The translations under genes were made by a program, and so were the position numbers. Of a stretch of 46,119 nt of DNA, positions 7,721 through 16,235 are shown piece after piece. This stretch comes from a virus. The stretch is from IMG/VR virus record IMGVR_UViG_3300037087_000772, positions 64,001-110,119 of that record; one strand, written 5' to 3'. The stretch's first letter is position 1. Each line of letters begins with the position of its first letter. The notes beneath the pieces were generated by a model. That model saw only the letters and a list, made by a program, of their open reading frames with translations, was not told the origin of the DNA and ran no database searches.

Positions 7721-8454
7721 TCCTCAAATTTTTCGATCCCAATTACATTGTATTTTCCATCCTCTTTCAGAGTAATTTCATTTTCATCTGGAAAATATAA
7801 GTTATTTATAATAGTTTCATTTACATCTATTTGATCTTTTGTTGTTTCTATTTCAACAATGAATCCGTTGTGATCTTCATTCGCCATTATTGAATTCAGA
7901 AAATCATGATCTATATCTCCTTTTCTTGTAACATAATGTACACCCAATTGATGCTGTTTAATTTTACTTTCATCTTCCACATCAAGATATCTGAATAAGT
8001 GTAACTGACTTGGAATATTCTTGAATCCTATTGGATAATTTAATTCTGTTTTATCCAAACAATTCTGAATACTTTGTTCGGCTGTCCAACCCACTTGACT
8101 ACTATCGGTTAAAGTTGCCATTATTTTTTCCAAATCCAGTTTGGTTATATTACCGAAAGATTTTACAGTATGTTTTTTTGGTTCTTTTAACAATATAGGA
8201 ACATCACTTTTTTTGATTATGAAATCATATTCAAAATAATCGAATTTTCTATATTTTATCTTATTCAGTTTGAATTTGGTTCTCAATATTCCGGCATTTT
8301 CCCTACCATTTGTGAATATCAAAACTTCATCATTCTTTAATCTATTTAAATATTTTCCCCAATTCTTTTTTACATCACTATAAGAATAAATAGTAAATCC
8401 ATCTTTCTCTTTTGCTTCATTAATAAAATTTTCAAATAGTAATAAATATTTCAT
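7717..8454 (-). CDS. Tagged ADP-ribosyltransferase-like protein (Alt-like candidate)
   Basis: A 245-residue protein starting MKYLLLFENFINEAKEKD, with the tag and an INE site. The C-terminal 100 residues fit the R-S-E class of mono-ADP-ribosyltransferases: R155 in a strand (LHLFRYLDV), a GVHYVT segment (171-176) at the usual S-T-S position, NGFIVEIETT, then E224-N-E226 followed by ITLKEDGKYNVIGI, like the E-x-E strand and its partner. The central S is replaced by V/T. In T4, Alt is a tagged, packaged ADP-ribosyltransferase that modifies host RNA polymerase, so this would be a functional analogue. The family assignment is from residue pattern only. Residues 20-140 are unrecognised. Confidence 0.5.
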   Translation of the reverse strand: MKYLLLFENFINEAKEKDGFTIYSYSDVKKNWGKYLNRLKNDEVLIFTNGRENAGILRTKFKLNKIKYRKFDYFEYDFIIKKSDVPILLKEPKKHTVKSFGNITKLDLEKIMATLTDSSQVGWTAEQSIQNCLDKTELNYPIGFKNIPSQLHLFRYLDVEDESKIKQHQLGVHYVTRKGDIDHDFLNSIMANEDHNGFIVEIETTKDQIDVNETIINNLYFPDENEITLKEDGKYNVIGIEKFED

Positions 8455-8457
8455 GAT

Positions 8458-8495
8458 GATATATATTAAAAGTGGTTTGTGAAATTAATATATAA
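8458..8495. promoter_or_regulatory. Divergent TATATA promoter region
   Basis: The plus box TTAATATATAA at 8485-8495 lies 19 nt before the ATG at 8515. On the minus strand TTTTAATATATATC (8458-8471) lies 3 nt before the ATG at 8454; the palindromic plus box could also act leftwards at 30 nt. Confidence 0.5.
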
Positions 8496-8514
8496 CGAAA
8501 AACAATTCTTTCTC

Positions 8515-8937
8515 ATGAAAAATCTAAAAACATTCATTGAATTTATAAATGAAGCTGATGCGAAAACTGCTTTAAATGTAATAGGTAGTAAAGAACAGCA
8601 GAAAACAGATGTCAATCAAGATAGAAAAACTCCTGAGGGTGAGAAAGAACAAAAATTTCAACAGAAAACTAAAAATCAGGCACTCACCAGAACAGATGAA
8701 TTAGAAAAAGCAGCTAAAGACATTGATACCAGACAACAGACAGCCAACAAAAGAATGGATGATATAACATTAAAACAAGATTTATTACCAGATGATCCAA
8801 ATAAAAGGAAAGAGTTTTTAGATTCCACAAAGAATGATCTAAAAGATGTTGAGGGAGAACTTAATAACGCGGAACAACAAAGAAAATCACTTCAAAAACA
8901 AAAAGATAGGATCAAAAATAACTTTTTAAAGAAGTAA
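8515..8937 (+). CDS. Tagged coiled-coil protein, putative capsid cargo or core protein
   Basis: A 140-residue protein. The frame is open from 8479 but the promoter lies inside that extension, so the ATG at 8515 (MKNLKTFIEFINEAD) is chosen. The tag nearly duplicates that of the gene at 2873-3559. After the INE site the protein is highly charged, Gln/Lys/Glu-rich and predicted helical, with a long coiled coil (about 60-140). This composition resembles scaffold-core or internal head proteins. No enzymatic motif is seen. It is followed by its own promoter-led neighbour at 8983. Confidence 0.75.
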   Translation: MKNLKTFIEFINEADAKTALNVIGSKEQQKTDVNQDRKTPEGEKEQKFQQKTKNQALTRTDELEKAAKDIDTRQQTANKRMDDITLKQDLLPDDPNKRKEFLDSTKNDLKDVEGELNNAEQQRKSLQKQKDRIKNNFLKK

Positions 8938-8948
8938 GTTCTACTACA

Positions 8949-8960
8949 TTTAATATATAA
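8949..8960 (+). promoter_or_regulatory. TATATA-type (putative late) promoter
   Basis: TTTAATATATAA, 22 nt before the ATG at 8983. Confidence 0.55.
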
Positions 8961-8982
8961 CTAAAAACACCCCATCTAATTA

Positions 8983-11900
8983 ATGGCTAAAATAGACGAA
9001 AAATATGTAGAATCCCTAAACAATTATAGCAAGTCGTTGGAACAAGTGGTCGAACTTTTGCAACAACAGGTTAAGAATAAGGATACAGATATTGTTGAAA
9101 CCATGCTAAAAAATATGGATGGTGATAAATTAAAAAAGATAGTTGATGACCTTAAAGAAATAAACGAAACCTCAAAGAAAATTGAATCTAAACAAGATAA
9201 GATTTTACAAGAGATAAAAGACATAAAGAAACAAAAGGAATCTGGAATGTTTGGTCAGGTTTCAGATCCGAAAAATAAAAATAAAATAGTAGATGGAATT
9301 AAAGTCATCGGTTTGATAGCCGGTGGAGTTTTAGCAATCGGGTTAGCTTTTAAAATTATTGGTCGTGTGGATGTTCTTTCTGTTATCGCTTTAGGTTTAT
9401 CTATCTCGGTTATGGTGGCCACATTTGCTTATGTCAATGAGAAAATAAAAGAACCCGACATTAAGAAAACATCTCTTATAGGTGGAATGATGATTATTGT
9501 CGCTTCCGCTATAACTGTTTCCAGTTGGATATTAAGATCAGCTGCCCCAATAAGTTTGAGAACGGCCCTATCAATAACATTCACATCATTGGCTGTTGGA
9601 AGTTCAATATTCATGATGTCTAAATTAATGGAAAAAACAAAAATAACTCCAAGAGTAGTATTTGGATTCTTATTATTACCATTCTTAGCTCCAATTGTTT
9701 CGATGGCCATAGTTACATCAAGTCATATATTATCAATGACTAAACCATTAGACATGAAGATTGTTGGGAGTGTTCTATTCACTTCATTAGCCCTTGGTAT
9801 CGCTCTTTATGGAATGACCAAGGCATTATCTCAATTAACATGGAAAGGGGCCTTAATCGCTATGTTAGGAAAGGGGGCTATATTAACTATTTTAATTGGT
9901 GCCGTCGCTGGTGGAATTGTTCTCGCTTCTTGGTTATTTAGTAAAATATCTCCAATATCATTAATGCAAGGGGTTACGGCTATTTTCGTAGCGGTAACAT
10001 TAGGTATTACTCTATTCTTAATGAGTAAGGTTATGAAATATGTACAACACATGACCCCAGATAAAGCTGTAACAGTCGGATTAGTGATGTTGGCAATAGC
10101 TGGTGTTATACCAGTTGCCAGTTGGTTATTGAGTAAAACAGAAGTATTCTCATATTCCTTTGCACTTAAATTGGCTGTTACAGGGTTGGCTATTGGAATT
10201 GCTATATTAGCTATATCACCATCTTTCTACATCTTAAAGAAGGCTGGTATAAAATACGAAGATATTTTAAAACTTGGATTGACCGCCATCGCGATAGCCG
10301 CTGTAATTGTGGCTATAAGTCATATATTACCTCTCGGAAATTATACAGGACCATATCCGGGATGGGAATGGTCTTTGGAAGTTGGATTATCATTGGCTGT
10401 TTTCGGTGGAGCAATGTATTTGATTAGTAAATTTTCTGACCCTGTAAAAATGGCACTTGGTGGTCTTGGAGTTTTAATGATATCTGCTACAATTATGTTA
10501 TCAAGTTGGGTTCTTTCAGCTGGTAATTATGATAAATATCCAAAATTAGAATGGTCAGAAGGAGTGGGATTGTCATTAGTGGCTTTTGGTGGTAGTATGG
10601 CTTTATTAGGATGGATGTTTATGAGTGGAGTTGGAATCGCGGCTTTTGCACTTGGCGGACTTGGTGTTTTAATGGTATCAGCAGCAATTATGTTATCAAG
10701 TTGGATTCTTTCTGTTGGTAAATATGGAACATATCCAGATTTAGAATGGTCTAAGGGAGTTGGTCTTTCATTAGTAACATTTGGGGTAAGTATGTCCTTA
10801 TTAGGATGGATGATTCTTGGATCATTTGGATTAGGAATGGGTGCTTTGGCTCTTGGTACTATCGGTACACTCATGGTAGCCAATACCATTGTTGAAGTTT
10901 CTAAAATAATATCAAGAGGAAATTATACAAGAGGTCCTGATGCTAAATGGGCAGCTGGTACTGGTTTATTCATTACAACTGTTGGTACATCTATGATGTT
11001 ATTAGGTGGATTAGTAATGGGAACATTGGGAATGGGAATGATCGCTTTATTAATCGGTAGAGAAGCCACATACATGATAGCTAATACAATTGTTGATATA
11101 TCTAAGGCTTTAGCTGGTGGTTCATACGGTTCGATTATCCCTTTAGATTGGGTGATATCTACTGGAATGTTGATAACAACGGTGGGAGCATCAATGTTAT
11201 TAATGGGTTCTATGATAATGGGGACATTGGGTCTTGGTTGGTTAGCACTTAAAATCGGATCAGCTGGAACATATTTGATAGCAGATACAATTGTCAGAGT
11301 ATCTAAAAAATTATCAGAGGGTGTCTATAAAGGTGGTCCAACAGTAGAATGGGCCAAAGGAGTACAAGCTACTATTTTTGCATTCACTGGAACTATGACA
11401 GGATTAGATAGAATAAGTGATAAAGATTTTAGTTTATTGTCGAAATTAGGGGATTCAATAGTTGATTTTCTACAAAAAATAGATAGATATACTGGAAAAA
11501 GTAATATTCCTGAAATATCAACTAATATTGGTATGTTGGTTAAAAATTTACCATCAAGAGGGGTTGGATCTGAATTGGAATCAGTCGCTAATTCTATAAT
11601 GAAAATATCAAATGCGGGATTAACAACGGCAAATGCCATTGATAGTTTATCGAGATCATTAAAACATTTGGATGACACTTTGAGGGGTACAGATATGGAA
11701 AGTTTCCAGAAGTTGGCAAAATTCTCAAGTACATTCACTACTATTTCATTAATAGATGATATGAAATTACAAAAAGCCATTGATACGATTAAAAATAGAA
11801 GTCTTGATATAACAACCGTTATAGATGATAATTCTTCAAGATTTACTAATGTAACAGTTCCATATGCACCGGGAACAGTTCCTACTATCAACTCTCCGTT

Positions 11901-12063
11901 CTTAGATACAGATAAATTGTATGATCCATTGAGTGATTTAGTTTCATATAATAAAAATATAGATAAAAATATTCAAGAATTATTGAAAATACAGAAAGAT
12001 TCTGTTGATAATTCTGGAGATTATACTGTGAGTTCAGCTTCAAGAATAGGTAATCGTTCCTAA
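8983..12063 (+). CDS. Giant repeat membrane protein (tape-measure-like candidate)
   Basis: A 1026-residue protein. Residues 1-95 are a charged coiled coil. From about 105 to 790 it is almost entirely hydrophobic, built of about ten units with a period near 66 residues. Each unit has a signature like SSWILSxG followed by two membrane-length helices; later units add a loop of the form GxYxxxPxxEWxxGVG. Unit signatures start near residues 176, 240, 309, 374, 440, 503, 568, 635, 702 and 769. The last about 230 residues are soluble and helical. Long hydrophobic, repetitive phage proteins are often tape-measure or ejection-pore proteins, but no tail genes flank it and I cannot assign it. The gene has a TATATA promoter. 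Confidence 0.8.
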   Translation: MAKIDEKYVESLNNYSKSLEQVVELLQQQVKNKDTDIVETMLKNMDGDKLKKIVDDLKEINETSKKIESKQDKILQEIKDIKKQKESGMFGQVSDPKNKNKIVDGIKVIGLIAGGVLAIGLAFKIIGRVDVLSVIALGLSISVMVATFAYVNEKIKEPDIKKTSLIGGMMIIVASAITVSSWILRSAAPISLRTALSITFTSLAVGSSIFMMSKLMEKTKITPRVVFGFLLLPFLAPIVSMAIVTSSHILSMTKPLDMKIVGSVLFTSLALGIALYGMTKALSQLTWKGALIAMLGKGAILTILIGAVAGGIVLASWLFSKISPISLMQGVTAIFVAVTLGITLFLMSKVMKYVQHMTPDKAVTVGLVMLAIAGVIPVASWLLSKTEVFSYSFALKLAVTGLAIGIAILAISPSFYILKKAGIKYEDILKLGLTAIAIAAVIVAISHILPLGNYTGPYPGWEWSLEVGLSLAVFGGAMYLISKFSDPVKMALGGLGVLMISATIMLSSWVLSAGNYDKYPKLEWSEGVGLSLVAFGGSMALLGWMFMSGVGIAAFALGGLGVLMVSAAIMLSSWILSVGKYGTYPDLEWSKGVGLSLVTFGVSMSLLGWMILGSFGLGMGALALGTIGTLMVANTIVEVSKIISRGNYTRGPDAKWAAGTGLFITTVGTSMMLLGGLVMGTLGMGMIALLIGREATYMIANTIVDISKALAGGSYGSIIPLDWVISTGMLITTVGASMLLMGSMIMGTLGLGWLALKIGSAGTYLIADTIVRVSKKLSEGVYKGGPTVEWAKGVQATIFAFTGTMTGLDRISDKDFSLLSKLGDSIVDFLQKIDRYTGKSNIPEISTNIGMLVKNLPSRGVGSELESVANSIMKISNAGLTTANAIDSLSRSLKHLDDTLRGTDMESFQKLAKFSSTFTTISLIDDMKLQKAIDTIKNRSLDITTVIDDNSSRFTNVTVPYAPGTVPTINSPFLDTDKLYDPLSDLVSYNKNIDKNIQELLKIQKDSVDNSGDYTVSSASRIGNRS

Positions 12064-12085
12064 TATTTTATAAACAAACCTCGGA

Positions 12086-12101
12086 TTTTTGATATATAAT
12101 T
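12086..12101 (+). promoter_or_regulatory. TATATA-type (putative late) promoter
   Basis: TTTTTGATATATAATT, 19 nt before the ATG at 12121. Confidence 0.5.
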
Positions 12102-12120
12102 CAAAAAAGATTTTCTATAT

Positions 12121-12549
12121 ATGTTTAGAAAAATAAAAAATTATTATACCTATCGTAAAATTATCAAACAGAATCTACCAACATTAACATCGAGATATAA
12201 TTTGAAGTTTGATCCCGTTTATGGAAGATTATGGACTGTTTTTAATTTACCATTAGAAAATCATGAAACTGTTCGTAAATATGGTTATCGTTATCTGGAT
12301 GATCAGGTAAAAAAGTATATCAGTTCATTACAAATATATTTCTGGGATATTGGTCTTGGTGAATTAATATCAATAAGAAAAACAGATATGATTGATACGG
12401 TCAATGTCTTAATTGTTTTTCGATATAAATATCACGGATCTCAAACACTCTTATATACAGCTATAATTTTAGCTTCTATCATAGGTGGAAGCATATTAAT
12501 CGGTGGATTAGTAAAATTGATGATCTTTTTGTTCGGATTGATTTTTTAA
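12121..12549 (+). CDS. Hypothetical membrane-anchored protein
   Basis: A 142-residue protein. A basic, tyrosine-rich soluble N-terminal part (1-100) is followed by one or two C-terminal membrane segments with a glycine break (LLYTAIILASIIGGSILIGG and the following LMIFLFGLIF). There is no signal peptide, so it looks like a tail-anchored inner-membrane or virion protein. Starts after its own promoter; the next gene begins 2 nt after its stop. Function unknown. Confidence 0.7.
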   Translation: MFRKIKNYYTYRKIIKQNLPTLTSRYNLKFDPVYGRLWTVFNLPLENHETVRKYGYRYLDDQVKKYISSLQIYFWDIGLGELISIRKTDMIDTVNVLIVFRYKYHGSQTLLYTAIILASIIGGSILIGGLVKLMIFLFGLIF

Positions 12550-12551
12550 TA

Positions 12552-12785
12552 ATGGAATACACAGAGGAAAATATTTTTGATTGGTATAATTTACAACCAA
12601 TTGATAACCCTTTATCAGAATGTTTCGGATGTGAAGCTAATATGTGTGATTATGGTTCAAGAATACCATATTGTACTATGGATCAATACGATTATAAAGC
12701 TGGAAATTGGAAACCCAATTTTGAAGATTCTGTGAATAGATGGAGAGAAATGAAACTTAATGAAATTTTAAACGAAGAATCTTAA
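12552..12785 (+). CDS. Small Cys-containing protein
   Basis: A 77-residue acidic protein with four cysteines in the first half (CFGCEANMC, then PYCTMDQYDY), arranged so they could bind zinc. No family is recognised. Tightly follows the membrane-anchored gene, suggesting co-expression. Confidence 0.65.
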   Translation: MEYTEENIFDWYNLQPIDNPLSECFGCEANMCDYGSRIPYCTMDQYDYKAGNWKPNFEDSVNRWREMKLNEILNEES

Positions 12786-12831
12786 ACTTTTAATTTTAGT
12801 AGGAATATAAATTTAAAAATAATTTTCAATT

Positions 12832-13296
12832 ATGGCAGAATTACAAAAAACAAGTGAAGATGTTATTCAATATTTTGAAAACATAGAAAAAAATTTAGCA
12901 CATGCTTTTGATGTGAAGTATGTCTTTGTGACAAATGACAAATCAAAGAAGTTAATTAAGGTAAGTAAATTATCAGATCCGTTTTTATTTTTATTGAACG
13001 CTCATATTTTAGTTACTTTCAATGAAAAATTCTTTGAAAATTTCGATGACCAAGAAAAAGAAATTCTTATAAGTCAGGAATTGGATAAAATTGAATGTGA
13101 TGCTGAAAAAGGTCAAGTAAAAATAAATTCCAATCCGTTAATTTCGACTTCAAGTGGAATCATTGAAAAATTCACCTTGGAACTTGTCAAAAACGCTAAT
13201 AAATTAGAACGAGAATATTTGGCACAATTAAAAGAAAAGGAAAAAGAAGAAAAGGCCGCTAAAGGTGGTGGGAAAAAAGGTAGAAAAAGATTCTAA
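12832..13296 (+). CDS. Degenerate phage metallopeptidase-like protein
   Basis: A 154-residue protein resembling the putative phage metallopeptidase family (PF18894 type): a strand ILVTFNEKFFENF, then DDQEKEILISQELDKIECD where active members have HELxH, then KINSNPLIS. Both metal-binding histidines are missing (QELDK), so it is probably catalytically dead and structural. The C-terminus is a lysine/glycine-rich basic tail (KGGGKKGRKRF) that could bind nucleic acid. It heads a compact run with the genes at 13318 and 13670. Confidence 0.45.
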   Translation: MAELQKTSEDVIQYFENIEKNLAHAFDVKYVFVTNDKSKKLIKVSKLSDPFLFLLNAHILVTFNEKFFENFDDQEKEILISQELDKIECDAEKGQVKINSNPLISTSSGIIEKFTLELVKNANKLEREYLAQLKEKEKEEKAAKGGGKKGRKRF

Positions 13297-13317
13297 AATA
13301 AAATAAATAAGGAAATT

Positions 13318-13662
13318 ATGGAATACGAAATCGAATGGGAAGATGTCATGGAATATTTAGAAAAACATTCAATATCTTTGTCTGAAAAAGATAGTGTATT
13401 AGATGCTATTAATTACGACATAGATGATATTATTGAATATCTCGAAAATCATGATATATCGGATTCAGATACAAATGAAATATTAGAAGCCGTAGATCAC
13501 ACTTGTAAAGAGATTGTCGAAGAAGAACCATATGGTCTAAAATTACCAACTGAAAATTTAAATGATGAATGTAGATTCGATATCGTAAGAAATTTATACA
13601 ACAATTTAACCTTAGAAGAACTACAAGATATTGAAAATAAAATCAAGATAAGAATTATCTAA
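13318..13662 (+). CDS. Small acidic hypothetical protein
   Basis: A 114-residue, very acidic protein with two related segments: WEDVMEYLEKHSISLSEKD and IDDIIEYLENHDISDSDTN. This indicates an internal duplication of a helix-turn unit of about 36 residues. No family is recognised. Starts 21 nt after the metallopeptidase-like gene and ends 7 nt before the next. Confidence 0.65.
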   Translation: MEYEIEWEDVMEYLEKHSISLSEKDSVLDAINYDIDDIIEYLENHDISDSDTNEILEAVDHTCKEIVEEEPYGLKLPTENLNDECRFDIVRNLYNNLTLEELQDIENKIKIRII

Positions 13663-13669
13663 AAAATAA

Positions 13670-14578
13670 ATGAATAAGAAAATGGAAGAGAAAGAATTAA
13701 AGGACTTCGCATTAACAGAAGGGGAATACAACAAATACAAAGACGCTGAAATTAAAACATCCTTAGAAGATCTTGAAAAATTTGATTTTTCGAGTGATGC
13801 TCAACTTAATTTAGATGAATATGCTGAAATGGTTCATCTTTTAGAATTAACTCAAAACCCAACCGAAGAAAAAAGAGAAGCTCTTAAAGCACAAGATGCT
13901 GAGAATGTTATCTTGAAAGAAGGAGAAAAATTTGTAGGGAAAGAAGTTGTCGAACAATTTGAAAAAGAAAGACAAAGACTAAAAGATTTTCTTCGTAAAT
14001 ACGAAGTAAATACCGAATTAGTCAAGAATATGAGTGAACCAGAAAAAAATAAACTTTATGAAATAGCCAATTTCTTATTCAGTAATTTTCAAAAGCTACA
14101 TAATAATTTGAACATTATATTTCCACTATCCATTGAAGAATTTAAATTTGTCAATGAGGTTATCACAAAGAAATTAGATTATGACAGGGATGGTTGTTTT
14201 CAAGTAAAAGAACTTAAAGAAACATATCTGAATCATTATCCAAAATTCATTAAGAGTGATGTTAATGTTACCGATATGGGAACTATAATCAACATCAATA
14301 CTCTTATGATTTTATATCACCACATAACCAGATATAAAGTTAAAGGAGCTCAAACTGAATTTGATTTATTCATCAGTATGGTTACAAAGATGGAAGAAAG
14401 ACTTATGTTATACAACGCTTATAAAATTTTAACAGAGAGATTGAGTCAAGAATTCGTGGTATGGGGTGGTGCAATTTCAGTAGATGAAGAATCTGTTGTT
14501 GGTAATACTGGTCAACCACAAACTGAAGTTAAAGATGAATTAAAAGTAGTTGATGAAGTAACAGGAAAAGAAAAATAA
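13670..14578 (+). CDS. Hypothetical helical protein
   Basis: A 302-residue, strongly helical and charged protein with a Met-rich start (MNKKMEEKE; the ATG at 13682 is an alternative). The C-terminal about 35 residues are acidic and disordered. No catalytic motif, membrane segment or known domain. It closes the 12832-14578 run and is followed by a terminator at 14597. Confidence 0.65.
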   Translation: MNKKMEEKELKDFALTEGEYNKYKDAEIKTSLEDLEKFDFSSDAQLNLDEYAEMVHLLELTQNPTEEKREALKAQDAENVILKEGEKFVGKEVVEQFEKERQRLKDFLRKYEVNTELVKNMSEPEKNKLYEIANFLFSNFQKLHNNLNIIFPLSIEEFKFVNEVITKKLDYDRDGCFQVKELKETYLNHYPKFIKSDVNVTDMGTIININTLMILYHHITRYKVKGAQTEFDLFISMVTKMEERLMLYNAYKILTERLSQEFVVWGGAISVDEESVVGNTGQPQTEVKDELKVVDEVTGKEK

Positions 14579-14596
14579 AATGACCGACACACTTTA

Positions 14597-14647
14597 ACAC
14601 AATCAATTAAAGCTTTGACCCATATGGATTGAAGCTTTTTTTGTGTA
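14597..14647 (+). terminator. Intrinsic terminator
   Basis: Arms AAAGCTT and AAGCTTT with an outer ACACAA/TTGTGT pairing and an intervening run of T, placed between the 13670 gene and dut. Confidence 0.6.
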
Positions 14648-14663
14648 AAACAAAATGAATTAG

Positions 14664-15122
14664 ATGAAAATAAAAGTAGTAAATAAATCAAACAATGAAT
14701 TACCATCATATCAAACCAGTGGATCGGCAGGAATGGATGTGAGGGCTTGGATAGAAAGTCCAATGGGAGAAGTCCCAATGATCATAAGATTAAAACCAAT
14801 GGAAAGAAAGATGATTCAAACAGGACTTTACTTTGAAATTCCAGAGGGTTACGAATTACAAATTAGACCTCGTAGTGGTTTAGCTATCAAAAACGGGATT
14901 ACTATTATCAATACACCCGGTACATTAGATTCTGATTATCGTGGAGAATTATGTATTTTATTAGTGAATTTATCAAATGAAATTTTCGAAATTAATAATG
15001 GAGATAGAATAGCCCAAATTCTTATTAAACAGTATGAGATTGCTGAATGGGAACAAGTAGAAACTCTTTCAAATAATACAGAAAGAGGTAAGGGAGGTTT
15101 CAATTCAACTGGAATTAAATAA
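14664..15122 (+). CDS. dut: dUTP diphosphatase (dUTPase)
   Basis: A 152-residue trimeric-type dUTPase with all five motifs: AGMDVRA (22-28), RPRSG (68-72), motif 3 spanning GITIINTPGTLDSDYRGEL (78-96), GDRIAQ (113-118) and the C-terminal P-loop-like RGKGGFNSTG (141-150). It hydrolyses dUTP to dUMP and pyrophosphate in the cytoplasm, keeping uracil out of phage DNA and feeding dTMP synthesis. Length and motifs are normal, so it should be active. It follows a terminator and has no obvious TATATA box of its own. Confidence 0.97.
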   Translation: MKIKVVNKSNNELPSYQTSGSAGMDVRAWIESPMGEVPMIIRLKPMERKMIQTGLYFEIPEGYELQIRPRSGLAIKNGITIINTPGTLDSDYRGELCILLVNLSNEIFEINNGDRIAQILIKQYEIAEWEQVETLSNNTERGKGGFNSTGIK

Positions 15123-15130
15123 TATATAAA
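15120..15130 (+). promoter_or_regulatory. TATATA-type (putative late) promoter
   Basis: TAATATATAAA, overlapping the dut stop codon, 17 nt before the ATG at 15148. Confidence 0.45.
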
Positions 15131-15147
15131 TAAAAAACATAGATATG

Positions 15148-15543
15148 ATGAAAAAATTATTAATGTATATCGGAATCGTTCTTCTAATGATATTATCTTG
15201 TAGTAGTTGTAGTAAGGATACTGATGATAATGTAATTAGATCTTTACCACTTCAGAGTGGAATAATTACAGATTCAACAATCTGTGTTGATCTTACAAGT
15301 CTCTCAAATGTAACGGGAGTTAAAGTTATACTTCATTTATTACCATCCAAAGTGGATACTTTTACCTCAGTATTACTTTTTGGACAATTTAAAACTGGAA
15401 TTACTGGATGTGATACAACAGCAACTTCTGATTGTTCAGTATTTGAATTTTCTTTGAATATGAAAGAAATGAAAACAAAAGCATTATTTAGAGTAAAACC
15501 ATCGGATAATTATCAATCATATCGAGCAGAAGTCAACTATTAA
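15148..15543 (+). CDS. Putative lipoprotein
   Basis: A 131-residue protein from the second of two adjacent ATGs (15145, 15148). A hydrophobic signal ends in the lipobox-like LMILSCSSC, after which the mature part begins SKDTDD. The acidic residues after the cysteine fit a Bacteroidetes lipoprotein export signal for the outer membrane. The mature domain is beta-rich with a cysteine pair (GCDTTATSDC). Phage lipoproteins often act in superinfection exclusion or lysis control, but nothing here specifies the role. Confidence 0.7.
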   Translation: MKKLLMYIGIVLLMILSCSSCSKDTDDNVIRSLPLQSGIITDSTICVDLTSLSNVTGVKVILHLLPSKVDTFTSVLLFGQFKTGITGCDTTATSDCSVFEFSLNMKEMKTKALFRVKPSDNYQSYRAEVNY

Positions 15544-15563
15544 AACTTTAACCCATTTTTTCC

Positions 15564-15575
15564 ATATAATATAAA
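15564..15575 (+). promoter_or_regulatory. Possible weak TATATA-type promoter
   Basis: ATATAATATAAA, 14 nt before the ATG at 15590; a poorer match than the other boxes. Confidence 0.3.
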
Positions 15576-15589
15576 AGAGAATTGATTAT

Positions 15590-16144
15590 ATGGAACATTG
15601 TAATTTTAGTGGTGGTGCAATTGGAAGTGATCTCCTTTTTGAAACTGAGGGTGAAAAATATGGAGTTAAAACAAGAGCATATTCTTTTTATGGTCATGAT
15701 ACTTCGTCAAAAAATAGATGGGTTCTCACATCTAAACAATTAGAAGAAGGATTTGACCATGTTAAAATAGCCAATAAATCCTTGAAAAGAAATATTACCA
15801 CAATATCATCTTATATTAAAAATTTATTAAGTAGAAATTGGTATCAGGTAAAAAATTCAATAGCTATTTATGCCATTGGAACTATTCAAGAAAATATGAA
15901 AATAGTTAATGGTGGAACTGGTTGGGCTTGTCAAATGGCTATAGATAATCATAAACCAGTTTATGTTTTTGATCAAAATAAAAATAGTTGGTTTATGTTT
16001 GATCTTAATAAATGGGAATTCGATAAAATGAATACAATTCCAGTATTAACAGAAAATTTTGCTGGTATTGGAACTCGTGATATAAATGAAGATGGAAAAA
16101 GGGCCATTCAGGAATTATATAAATCAAATTTAAAAATTAAATAA
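15590..16144 (+). CDS. SLOG-superfamily nucleotide-binding protein
   Basis: A 184-residue protein with a Rossmann-like SLOG pattern: FSGGAIGSD at the N-terminus (6-14), a middle strand SIAIYAIGT followed by VNGGTGWACQMAIDNHKPVYVFD (about 106-128), and a C-terminal FAGIGTRDINEDG like the GIGSR motif of phage SLOG proteins. SLOG domains bind nucleotide-derived ligands or NAD-type metabolites and occur in DprA, LOG enzymes and defence or counter-defence proteins. No catalytic residue could be assigned. It starts a run of small genes extending to about 20.4 kb. Confidence 0.65.
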   Translation: MEHCNFSGGAIGSDLLFETEGEKYGVKTRAYSFYGHDTSSKNRWVLTSKQLEEGFDHVKIANKSLKRNITTISSYIKNLLSRNWYQVKNSIAIYAIGTIQENMKIVNGGTGWACQMAIDNHKPVYVFDQNKNSWFMFDLNKWEFDKMNTIPVLTENFAGIGTRDINEDGKRAIQELYKSNLKIK

Positions 16145-16148
16145 CAAA

Positions 16149-16232
16149 ATGGGTTATTTATTAGGTTTTTTAATAGGAATAATTATTATTTTTTTGTTTT
16201 TGCTTTTAATGGAACATTTAGATGATAAATAA
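16149..16232 (+). CDS. 27-residue single-pass membrane peptide
   Basis: A short frame, MGYLLGFLIGIIIIFLFLLL then MEHLDDK, consisting of one membrane helix and an acidic tail. It fits between its neighbours (4 nt after the previous stop, 3 nt before the next start), which supports it being real. Its size and composition recall small lysis or membrane-modulating peptides; function unknown. Confidence 0.5.
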   Translation: MGYLLGFLIGIIIIFLFLLLMEHLDDK

Positions 16233-16235
16233 TAA

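Noticed and set aside
11325-11891. 188-residue minus-strand frame
   Set aside because: It lies wholly inside the 1026-residue membrane gene on the other strand and follows its codon structure; no promoter or recognisable motif.
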